From assembly GCF_014648275.1 (NCBI RefSeq), contig NZ_BMQU01000011.1:62001-126000 (forward strand): a stretch of 64,000 nucleotides of DNA, given 5' to 3'. Both the position numbers and the translations under genes were made by a program. The notes beneath the pieces are model-generated. The model had not been told where the DNA came from. It did no database searches and worked only from the letters and a program-made list of their open reading frames with translations. Positions 17,961-25,021 of this stretch are shown here, one piece after another. Source of the stretch: Pseudomonas laurentiana (GTDB lineage: Bacteria; Pseudomonadota; Gammaproteobacteria; Pseudomonadales; Pseudomonadaceae). How positions within the stretch are numbered: the stretch's first letter is position 1; the number at the start of each line of letters is the position of its first letter.

Positions 17961-17990
17961 GCAAAAACGGCGGCCCAAGGCCGCCGTTTA
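17961..17990 (-). terminator. Intrinsic terminator of ndvB
   Basis: Read on the minus strand, the stem is AAACGGCGGCC (complement of 17979-17989) with GGCCGCCGTTT (complement of 17965-17975), 11 bp with a 3 nt loop. The T-run extends to TTTTT at 17963-17967. It is 16 bases past the ndvB stop and about 50 bases before the dapE start. Confidence 0.85.
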
Positions 17991-18005
17991 GAGGTTGCGC
18001 GGATT

Positions 18006-20597
18006 TTATCCGGCGGTGGCAGGCTGCACCTCATCCGACGGTTTTGGCAGCGACGACAGCATCGCCATGATCAGCGCGGCGAGGTAGGGCAGCGACTGGA
18101 CCAGCAGCATGGCGACCCAGAAACGCATGTCGGCGCTCGGCATGCCTTGAACCAGGTAGATACCCGCCGCAGCCCCCCACAGCAGAAGCATGATGAACAA
18201 CTCTTCGCGAGCTTCGGAAATCGCCACCAGCAGGCCATGGCTGTCGGCGTTCTTCGGCGTACGGAAGAATGGAATGCTGCTGGTGAAGAAGCCGTACAGC
18301 ACCGCTTTGGCAATGGTGTGCGACAAGGCCAGGCCCGCCAACGCTGCGGCGAAGGCATCCTTGAGGTTCACCCCGACCGCGCGGCGATAGAGGAACACGA
18401 TCTTGCCCACCTTGAACACAAACAGAGCCAGGGGCGGGATGGCGAAAATCATCAGCGGCGGGTCGACCCGCTGCGGCACGATGATCATCGCCGCCGACCA
18501 GAGCAGTGCGCCGATCGTGAAAAAGATGTTCATGCCATCGGCGACCCACGGCAGCCAGCCGGCCAGGAAGTGGTAGCGCTGGCCGCGCGTCAGTTCAGTG
18601 TCCTTGCCGCGCAACAGGCTTGCGGCGTGACGCTTGATGATCTGAATCGCGCCATAGGCCCAGCGGAAGCGCTGCTTCTTGAAGTCGATGAAGGTGTCGG
18701 GCATCAGGCCCTTGCCGTAGCTGTTGTGGGCGTAAGCTGCCGAATAGCCTTTTTCGAACACGCGCAGGCCCAGCTCGGCATCTTCGCAGATACACCAGTC
18801 GGCCCAGCCCAGTTCTTCGAGCACCGAGCGGCGGGTCATGGTCATGGTGCCGTGCTGAATGATCGCGTCACGGTCGTTACGGGTCACCATGCCGATATGG
18901 AAGAAACCCTTGTACTCCGAGTAGCAGAGCTTCTTGAAGGTGCTCTCATACTGGTCGCGGTAGTCCTGTGGCGATTGCACCACGGCGATTTTCGGGTCGG
19001 CGAAGTGCGGCACCATGTGCTTGAGCCAGTTGCGATCGACGCAGTAGTCCGAGTCGATCACTGCGATGACCTCGGCGTCCTTGGCCGTATGCGGGATCAG
19101 GTAGTTCAACGCCCCGCCTTTGAAACCTGCCAGAGGGGCGACGTGGAAGAACTTGAAGCGCTCGCCGAGCAGCTCGCAGTGGGCCTTGATCGGCTCCCAG
19201 ACCGCCGGATCCTTGGTGTTGTTGTCGATGATCAGGACTTCGTAATCCGGGTAGTCCAGTGCCGCCAGCGCGTTGAGGGTCTGTTTGACCATTTCCGGCG
19301 GCTCGTTGTAGCAGGGCACATGAACCGAGACCTTGGGGCGGTAGGCACTATCGGTCTGAACCGGAAGGAACTCGCGACGCCGCTTGTGAATCCACACCGC
19401 TTCGGCCAGCTCATGGGCCTCGGTCAGCAGCACGATAAAGACGCCCAGTGCGCCGAGGGCAAGCAGGAAGCCCACGGTCAGGCTGAACCAGGTGCTGTAT
19501 TGCTGGCTGTAGTCATAGCCGATCCAGACCAGCACCGAGCCGCACAGGAAGGCGATGAAGGTCAGGAAGGTCCGACCACGCTGACGCAGGGCCGAGCCGT
19601 CGATCAGCAGCAGGGCCAGGGAGAGCATCGCCAGTACCACGGAGCTGATGGCCAACAGGCGCCACTGCGGGATAGCAACGACCGGGCCTTCAAAGTTGAA
19701 CTTCTGTTGGCGGGCAGCATTGAATACGCCCCAGTACGCGCCGACCGAACCTTCGTCGCTGGCCTTCCAGGGTTGGTCGTAGGCTTCGATGACGAAGTAG
19801 TTGTAGCCCTGGCGGTTCAGTTTGTTGACCAGTGTGCGCAGATAGATGGCCTGATCGGCCTGGGTTGCTTCAGCGCCACCACGCATACGGCCATTGCTCG
19901 GCCAGCCGACTTCCGAGAGCAGCAGTGGCTTTTTCGGGAACAGGTGCTTGAGGTCGCGGGCACGGTCGAGAACAAACTGGCCGGCGTCCTTCATTGGGAT
20001 GAACTCCCAATACGGCAGGATGTGCGCCGCTACCAGGTCGACGTGCTTGGCCAGCTCCGGGTGTTCTTTCCAGATGTGCCATTGCTCGGAGGTCGTGACC
20101 GGTACCTTGACGGCAGCACGAACCCGATCCAGGTACTTTATCAACGCCTCCGGCGTAATCTCCTTGCGGAACAGGGCTTCGTTACCGACCATGACCCTTA
20201 CGACACTGCGTGAACTGTTGGCCAGTTCGATAGCGCGCTGGATTTCCCGTTCGTTACGTTCCTGGTCGGGGCTGATCCATACCCCCAGCGTTACGCGCAG
20301 GCCAAACTCCTCGGCCAGGGCCGGTATTTGATCCTGGGTGCCGTCCACCGTATAGATACGGATACTGTCGGTCAGCTTGCTCAGCTGTTCCAGGTCCTGA
20401 CGCATCTCGTCGGTGGTTGGATACTGGCCTTTCTGTGGGTTTTGCCCTAGACGGAAAGGTGAGTAGGAGAAGCCGGAAATTTGCTCCGGCCAGTCGGGTG
20501 TCGAGACGGGGCGGTTGATCAGCGCCCAGAACCCGGTGAACAGCGCGGCGATTGCCACGACGATGACCAGGTTGAGACCAAATTTACGCGATGACAT
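18006..20597 (-). CDS. ndvB: NdvB-type beta-glucan synthase (GH17-GT2 membrane fusion)
   Basis: An 863-residue inner-membrane protein matching P. aeruginosa NdvB in length and gene neighbour (dapE); that protein makes periplasmic cyclic glucans. After one N-terminal helix (about 8-28) a periplasmic GH17-like domain (about 38-305) carries the acid/base glutamate E140 (VGNEAL) and the nucleophile E229 (LLLSEVGWPSNG). Such domains in Pseudomonas act as beta-1,3-glucan transglycosylases. Three helices (about 311-392) lead to a cytoplasmic GT2 domain with VHVPCYNEP (425-433), the DSD metal motif (515-517), ED (605-606) and QRFRW (642-646). Four to six C-terminal helices follow. It is single-gene and divergent from tcdA. 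Confidence 0.9.
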   Translation of the reverse strand: MSSRKFGLNLVIVVAIAALFTGFWALINRPVSTPDWPEQISGFSYSPFRLGQNPQKGQYPTTDEMRQDLEQLSKLTDSIRIYTVDGTQDQIPALAEEFGLRVTLGVWISPDQERNEREIQRAIELANSSRSVVRVMVGNEALFRKEITPEALIKYLDRVRAAVKVPVTTSEQWHIWKEHPELAKHVDLVAAHILPYWEFIPMKDAGQFVLDRARDLKHLFPKKPLLLSEVGWPSNGRMRGGAEATQADQAIYLRTLVNKLNRQGYNYFVIEAYDQPWKASDEGSVGAYWGVFNAARQQKFNFEGPVVAIPQWRLLAISSVVLAMLSLALLLIDGSALRQRGRTFLTFIAFLCGSVLVWIGYDYSQQYSTWFSLTVGFLLALGALGVFIVLLTEAHELAEAVWIHKRRREFLPVQTDSAYRPKVSVHVPCYNEPPEMVKQTLNALAALDYPDYEVLIIDNNTKDPAVWEPIKAHCELLGERFKFFHVAPLAGFKGGALNYLIPHTAKDAEVIAVIDSDYCVDRNWLKHMVPHFADPKIAVVQSPQDYRDQYESTFKKLCYSEYKGFFHIGMVTRNDRDAIIQHGTMTMTRRSVLEELGWADWCICEDAELGLRVFEKGYSAAYAHNSYGKGLMPDTFIDFKKQRFRWAYGAIQIIKRHAASLLRGKDTELTRGQRYHFLAGWLPWVADGMNIFFTIGALLWSAAMIIVPQRVDPPLMIFAIPPLALFVFKVGKIVFLYRRAVGVNLKDAFAAALAGLALSHTIAKAVLYGFFTSSIPFFRTPKNADSHGLLVAISEAREELFIMLLLWGAAAGIYLVQGMPSADMRFWVAMLLVQSLPYLAALIMAMLSSLPKPSDEVQPATAG

Positions 20598-20879
20598 AGG
20601 GAGTTCGGGTTCCGAAGGGTGGAACGGGCAAGCGCCGTGCGGCGCAAATCCTTATCGTTGCCTGCCGTATGATGCCGGCAGGTATCGACTTGGATTTTCA
20701 TTAGCAGCTTTAGTTCTGACGCCCGTGCAATTGTCGTCCAGGACTTGGGGTTACGCTGGATATTAAAGCAGCATTGCAACCGGTATGACCAATCGGTTGT
20801 GTTGGCTGTCGCTCAGCCACGGGATGGCATCGAGCGCAGAGCAGCCTATAATGCGCGCCGGTTTTTTCGGGGTAGGACC
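20598..20879. promoter_or_regulatory. Divergent ndvB/tcdA control region
   Basis: A 282 bp spacer without a gene. It holds a hairpin, CCTGCCG (20661-20667) with CGGCAGG (20676-20682), and an exact TATAAT at 20847-20852, 28 bp before the tcdA ATG, that is a likely -10 for tcdA; a -35 at 17 bp is poor. No obvious promoter for ndvB could be picked. Confidence 0.5.
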
Positions 20880-21704
20880 ATGAGTACAGAAGATCCACGC
20901 TTTGCCGGTGTTGCCCGGTTGTACGGGCTGGAGGGGCTGCAGCGCCTGCGCGACGCCCATGTGGCGATCATCGGCATCGGTGGCGTCGGATCATGGGTGG
21001 CCGAAGCCATTGCTCGCAGCGGTGTTGGTGAAATCTCGCTGTTCGACCTGGATGATGTCTGTGTCAGCAATACCAACCGTCAGTTGCATGCGCTGCAAGG
21101 CAATGTCGGCAAACCGAAGGTGGACGCAACGGCCGAACGCTTGAGGGCGATCAACCCGGCATGCACGGTGCATGCGGTGGCGGACTTTGTGACCAAGGAG
21201 ACCCTCGCTCAGTACATCACCGAAGACCTGGATTTCGTCATCGACTGCATTGACGCTGTGCAGGCCAAGGCGGCACTGATTGCCTGGTGCAAACGTCGGA
21301 AGATCTCGATCATCACCACGGGGGGGGCGGGTGGACAGATCGACCCTACCCAGATTCAGGTCACCGACCTGAACCGTACCTATAACGACCCCTTGGCTTC
21401 GCGTGTACGGTCGACCCTGCGCCGTGATTACGGCTTCTCGCGCAATGTCAGCCGCAACTACAGCGTGCCGTGTGTGTTCTCTACTGAACAGTTGCGTTAC
21501 CCGAAGCCGGACGGCGGTGTTTGCCTGCAGAAAAGTTTTGTCGGTGATGGGGTCAAGCTGGACTGCTCGGGTGGCTTCGGCGCGGTCATGATGGTCACCG
21601 CGACCTTCGGCATGGTTGCGGCGAGCAAGGCGCTGGATAAGCTGGTGGCCGGTACCCGGCGCCCGTCTGAGCGCAAGCCGGCTCAGCCGCCCGAGGCGAG
21701 CTGA
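20880..21704 (+). CDS. tcdA: tRNA threonylcarbamoyladenosine dehydratase
   Basis: An E1-like ATP-dependent enzyme (CsdL/TcdA) that cyclises t6A37 of tRNA to cyclic ct6A; it receives sulfur from the CsdA/CsdE relay. The protein is 274 residues. The nucleotide motif IIGIGGVGSWVAEAIARSGVG (30-50) and FDLDDVCVSNTNRQ (55-68) match the ThiF/MoeB fold, and KFVGDG-like QKSFVGDGVK and LDCSGGFGAVMM near the end fit TcdA. The start at 20880 is preferred because the family begins near here and GGGGTAGG precedes it. The 3' end overlaps the csdE coding region on the other strand by 22 bp. Confidence 0.95.
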   Translation: MSTEDPRFAGVARLYGLEGLQRLRDAHVAIIGIGGVGSWVAEAIARSGVGEISLFDLDDVCVSNTNRQLHALQGNVGKPKVDATAERLRAINPACTVHAVADFVTKETLAQYITEDLDFVIDCIDAVQAKAALIAWCKRRKISIITTGGAGGQIDPTQIQVTDLNRTYNDPLASRVRSTLRRDYGFSRNVSRNYSVPCVFSTEQLRYPKPDGGVCLQKSFVGDGVKLDCSGGFGAVMMVTATFGMVAASKALDKLVAGTRRPSERKPAQPPEAS

Positions 21705-22093
21705 GCCATACGCTGCAGCACGGCATTGAGGCCGTTGCTGCGCGAGGGCGATAGCTGTCGACCCAAGCCCAACTGGTTGAACCAGCCAGGCAAGTCCAGC
21801 TGTTGCAGGGCGCTGCTGGACAGGCCTTCGACCCGGACCAGCAGCAGCGCCAGCAAGCCACGAATCATCCGTGCATCGCTGCTGGCGCGAAAGTGCCAGT
21901 GTCCGGCGTGTTGTTCGGCCACCAGCCACACCTGGCTTTCACAACCCTGTACACGGTTGGCTTCGCACTGTTCGTCGCTGCTCAAGGCGGGTAAACGCTC
22001 GCCCCATTGCATCAGTAAGCGGGCGCGCTGCTCCCAGCCGGCAGCCTGTTCAAAACTATCGAGCGCCTCCTGGGCGGCTATTGGCAGGTTCAT
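21683..22093 (-). CDS. csdE: Cysteine desulfuration protein CsdE (SufE family)
   Basis: A sulfur acceptor that takes the persulfide from CsdA and passes it on, with TcdA as a known partner in E. coli. It is 136 residues and of the SufE fold. The acceptor cysteine is Cys51 in VQGCESQVWL; downstream are the family's FRASSDARMIRGLLALLL and the C-terminal SPSRSNGLNAVLQRM segment. The ATG overlaps the csdA stop by 4 bp (ATGA), so the two are translated together. Its last 22 bp are antisense to the end of tcdA. Confidence 0.94.
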   Translation of the reverse strand: MNLPIAAQEALDSFEQAAGWEQRARLLMQWGERLPALSSDEQCEANRVQGCESQVWLVAEQHAGHWHFRASSDARMIRGLLALLLVRVEGLSSSALQQLDLPGWFNQLGLGRQLSPSRSNGLNAVLQRMAQLASGG

Positions 22094-23295
22094 CGCAGCA
22101 GGTCCAGTGACTTATCCAGTGCCTCGAAGAAGCGTTGCAGGTCATCGGAGTCGTTATATAGCGCCAATGACACCCGTACTGCCCCTGCAAGGCCGAGGCT
22201 TTTCAGCAGTGGCATAGCGCAATGATGGCCGGCACGTACGGCGATACCCTGCTCGGTCAGCAGGTGGGCCAGATCGGCGCTGTGTACATCCTCAATGACG
22301 AAACTGGCCAGTGCCAACTCTGGCGCGCCAAGCACACGCACGCCTTCACGGTCGTTCAGGCCGCGCAGCAGCAGGCGGTGCAGGGTGGCCTCATGTTCGT
22401 CAACTGCAGATGGGTCCAGGCTGGCCAGGTAATCAAGGCTTGCGCCCAGGCCAATGACACCGGCTATCGGCGGTGTGCCCGCTTCAAAACCCAATGGGGC
22501 CGGGCGGAACGTGGCCTCTTGATAGTCGGCCAGTTGCACCATTTCGCCACCGAACTGCCAGTGCTGCAGCAGGTTCAGGGCCTGGTGTCGACCATAGAGC
22601 ACGCCGACACCGTCCGGGCCATAGAGCTTGTGGCTGGAAAAGACATAGAAGTCACAGCCCAGTTGCTGGACATCATGCCGACCATGGACCACACCCTGGG
22701 CGCCGTCGATCACACTCAGTGCACCTTGAGCCCGGGCGTGGGCCAGCAAGGGTTCGAGGGGCTGCCAGCTACCCAGCACGTTCGACAGCTGGCTGAGTGC
22801 GACAAGGCGCGTGCGTGGGCCAATCAGTTGCAGCGCAGCCTCTACATCGATGACGCCCTCAGGATTGATGGGCAGCACCACCAGCTTGAGGTTGCGGCGT
22901 CGGGCCAGTTGCTGCCAAGGCAGCAGGTTGGCATGGTGTTCCAGGGCGCTGATGACTATTTCGTCGCCCGGATGAAAGCGTGCCTCCAGGCCATAGGCCA
23001 GCAGGTTCAATGCCGAAGTGGCGCCATGGGTGAAGATGATTTCGTCGGTGCTGGCCGCATTCAGCCAGCCGGCAACTTTCTCCCGGGTACGTTCAAAGGC
23101 CTGTGTGGCCAGCGCACCGGGCAGGTGTTGGGCACGGTGGACATTGGCTGCACCGTGACTGTAGTAGTGACTCAGGGCGTCAAGCAGCGCTTGAGGTTTC
23201 TGAGTGGTCGCAGCATTGTCCAGATAGGTCTGGTGCTGTCGTTGCAGGGCGGCGATGGCCGGAAAGTCAGCGCGCCATGGAGAAGGCAGGAACAT
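22090..23295 (-). CDS. csdA: Cysteine desulfurase CsdA (SufS-like)
   Basis: A PLP enzyme that removes sulfur from cysteine as a persulfide and hands it to CsdE. With the start at 23295 it is 401 residues, as in E. coli CsdA. Key residues are the PLP lysine K223 (SSHKLYGPDGVG), the DGAQ segment around D197 (conserved in the family for the PLP ring), LEHHAN with the stacking histidine, and catalytic Cys359 in RAGHHCAMPLL. An in-frame GTG at 23349 would add 18 residues, but they would be encoded by a 12 bp perfect hairpin, so I reject it. Operon order is yffB-dapD-csdA-csdE. Confidence 0.95.
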   Translation of the reverse strand: MFLPSPWRADFPAIAALQRQHQTYLDNAATTQKPQALLDALSHYYSHGAANVHRAQHLPGALATQAFERTREKVAGWLNAASTDEIIFTHGATSALNLLAYGLEARFHPGDEIVISALEHHANLLPWQQLARRRNLKLVVLPINPEGVIDVEAALQLIGPRTRLVALSQLSNVLGSWQPLEPLLAHARAQGALSVIDGAQGVVHGRHDVQQLGCDFYVFSSHKLYGPDGVGVLYGRHQALNLLQHWQFGGEMVQLADYQEATFRPAPLGFEAGTPPIAGVIGLGASLDYLASLDPSAVDEHEATLHRLLLRGLNDREGVRVLGAPELALASFVIEDVHSADLAHLLTEQGIAVRAGHHCAMPLLKSLGLAGAVRVSLALYNDSDDLQRFFEALDKSLDLLR

Positions 23296-23313
23296 GATGG
23301 TCGGGCTCTGGGC

Positions 23314-23341
23314 ATCGGGCTTGGCAAGGGCCAAGCCCGAT
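23314..23341 (-). other. Intercistronic hairpin between dapD and csdA
   Basis: A 12 bp perfect stem, ATCGGGCTTGGC (23314-23325) with GCCAAGCCCGAT (23330-23341) and a 4 nt loop, fills most of the 54 bp between dapD and csdA. No T-run follows on either strand, so it looks like an mRNA-stabilising or processing element rather than a terminator. Confidence 0.7.
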
Positions 23342-23349
23342 CGTACCAC

Positions 23350-24384
23350 TTAGTTGTGAGCGTGCAGCGCTTCGTTCAGCTCGATAGCCGATTTGTGGGT
23401 CTTGCACTCCACTGCGCCGCTGACCGAGTTGCGACGGAACAGCAGATCTGGCTGGCCAGCCAGGTCGCGTGCCTTGACCACTTTGACCAGTTGGTTCTGC
23501 TCGTCAAGCAGGGCCACCTTGGTGCCGGCGGTGATGTACAGGCCAGCCTCGACGGTATTGCGGTCGCCCAGTGGAATACCGATACCGGCGTTGGCGCCGA
23601 TCAGGCAGCCTTCGCCAACCTTGATCACGATGTTGCCGCCACCCGACAGGGTACCCATGGTGGAGCAGCCGCCGCCAAGGTCCGAGCCCTTGCCGACGAA
23701 TACGCCAGCCGACACACGGCCTTCGATCATGCCTGGGCCTTCGGTGCCTGCGTTAAAGTTGACGAAGCCTTCGTGCATGATGGTGGTGCCTTCGCCGATG
23801 TAAGCGCCCAGGCGTACCCGCGCACTGTCGGCGATACGTACACCGCTCGGTACGACGTAGTCGGTCATTTTCGGGAACTTGTCGACCGAGAAGACTTCCA
23901 GCAGTTCGCCCTTCAGGCGCGCTTCCAGTTGCAGCCCGGCCAGTTCGCCCAGATCAATGGCGCCCTGGCTGGTCCAGGCCACGTTTGGCAGCAGTGGGAA
24001 GATGCCCGCCAGGCTTACGCCGTGCGGCTTGACCAGGCGGTGCGAGAGCAGGTGCAGCTTGAGGTAGGCTTCCGGCGTGGAGGTCAGGGCACCGTCTTCC
24101 GCCAGCAAGGTAGCGACCAGCGGCTTGTTGCTTTCTGCCAGGCGGGTCAGCAGCGCAGCCTGGGCGGCATCGACGGCCTTCAGGGCTTCAGCCAGTTGTG
24201 CGGCCTGAGTGGTGTTGAAGGGAATGGCCTGGTTGCCGCCTTCGTAGCCAAGGATCGGCGCAATGGCAGCAACCACTTCGGCAGCCGGGTTGACCAGCGG
24301 CTGTGCGTAGAAAACTTCCAGCCAGGCGCCCTGGCGGTTCTGGGTGCCAACACCAAAGGCCAGGCTGAACAGGGTAGTGGACAT
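23350..24384 (-). CDS. dapD: Tetrahydrodipicolinate N-succinyltransferase
   Basis: Transfers succinyl from succinyl-CoA to tetrahydrodipicolinate, the first step of the succinylase branch of lysine/DAP synthesis. The 344-residue protein is the longer Pseudomonas-type DapD. The C-terminal half is a left-handed beta-helix of hexapeptide repeats (VRIADSARVRLGAYIGEGTTIMHEGFVNFNAG..., then GVFVGKGSDLGGGCSTMGTLSGGG). An AGAGG ribosome-binding site precedes the ATG. It lies 41 bp after yffB and upstream of csdA across a stable hairpin. DapC and DapE are close on the same strand. Confidence 0.97.
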   Translation of the reverse strand: MSTTLFSLAFGVGTQNRQGAWLEVFYAQPLVNPAAEVVAAIAPILGYEGGNQAIPFNTTQAAQLAEALKAVDAAQAALLTRLAESNKPLVATLLAEDGALTSTPEAYLKLHLLSHRLVKPHGVSLAGIFPLLPNVAWTSQGAIDLGELAGLQLEARLKGELLEVFSVDKFPKMTDYVVPSGVRIADSARVRLGAYIGEGTTIMHEGFVNFNAGTEGPGMIEGRVSAGVFVGKGSDLGGGCSTMGTLSGGGNIVIKVGEGCLIGANAGIGIPLGDRNTVEAGLYITAGTKVALLDEQNQLVKVVKARDLAGQPDLLFRRNSVSGAVECKTHKSAIELNEALHAHN

Positions 24385-24425
24385 GCGTTTACCTCTTGGG
24401 AAATTGAATGAAAGCGTGGCGCCGA

Positions 24426-24788
24426 TCAGGAGAGGGCCGCCGCGTAAAGGTCAGGCTTGAAGCCAACCAGGGTTCGTTCACCCAGGTCGAGTACCGGGCG
24501 TTTGATCATCGAGGGCTGGGCGAGCATCAATGCAACGGCCCTGGCCTGATCAAGGTCGGCCTTCTGGGCGTCGTCGAGCTTGCGGAAGGTGGTGCCTGCA
24601 CGGTTGAGGACAACCTGCCAGCCATGTTCGTCGCACCAGCGCTCAAGGCTCTCGCGATCGATGCCCTGGCTCTTGTAATCGTGAAAGTCGTAGGCAATGG
24701 CATTTTCTTCCAGCCAGGTACGTGCTTTCTTCATGGTGTCGCAGGCCTTGATTCCGTAAAGGCGCAATGGCGTGCCGCTAGTAGTCAA
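24426..24788 (-). CDS. ArsC/Spx-related protein (YffB family)
   Basis: A 120-residue thioredoxin-fold protein of the ArsC/YffB family. It keeps GIKACDTMKKARTWLE with a single N-terminal Cys (residue 16) and lacks the arsenate-binding arginine set of true ArsC, so a role in arsenate reduction is doubtful. RPVLDLGERTLVGFKPDLY at the end matches YffB. The start is a TTG at 24788, supported by a strong AGGAGG 8 bases upstream; the first downstream ATG (residue 19) would delete the active-site loop. It lies 41 bp before dapD, likely in one operon. Confidence 0.9.
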   Translation of the reverse strand: MTTSGTPLRLYGIKACDTMKKARTWLEENAIAYDFHDYKSQGIDRESLERWCDEHGWQVVLNRAGTTFRKLDDAQKADLDQARAVALMLAQPSMIKRPVLDLGERTLVGFKPDLYAAALS

Positions 24789-25021
24789 GTCTTGCCCCTC
24801 CTGGGAAAAAATGATGACGGATTATGCCACGACCGACACCGGGTCGTGGCGCTGGTCATGGTTCTTTGTAGCATTGTGTTACAGGTTGCGGCAGTGTTTG
24901 CGACTTTTGTGCAGCGGTGTGCGCGCAGCCTAAGCGGCTAATATGTCGCTTCAATGGCGCTCTCCGATTCTGGATACATATCGTTATTGAACGCTTTGAA
25001 ATCGAACAGGAATTACGCCGC

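Noticed and set aside
18147-20213. A 688-codon open frame on the plus strand
   Set aside because: Antisense to ndvB, a full-length conserved enzyme; composition is that of a reversed membrane-protein gene.
22222-24411. A 729-codon open frame on the plus strand
   Set aside because: Antisense to csdA and dapD; same codon-bias artefact. Gln/Gly/Val-rich composition without domain motifs.
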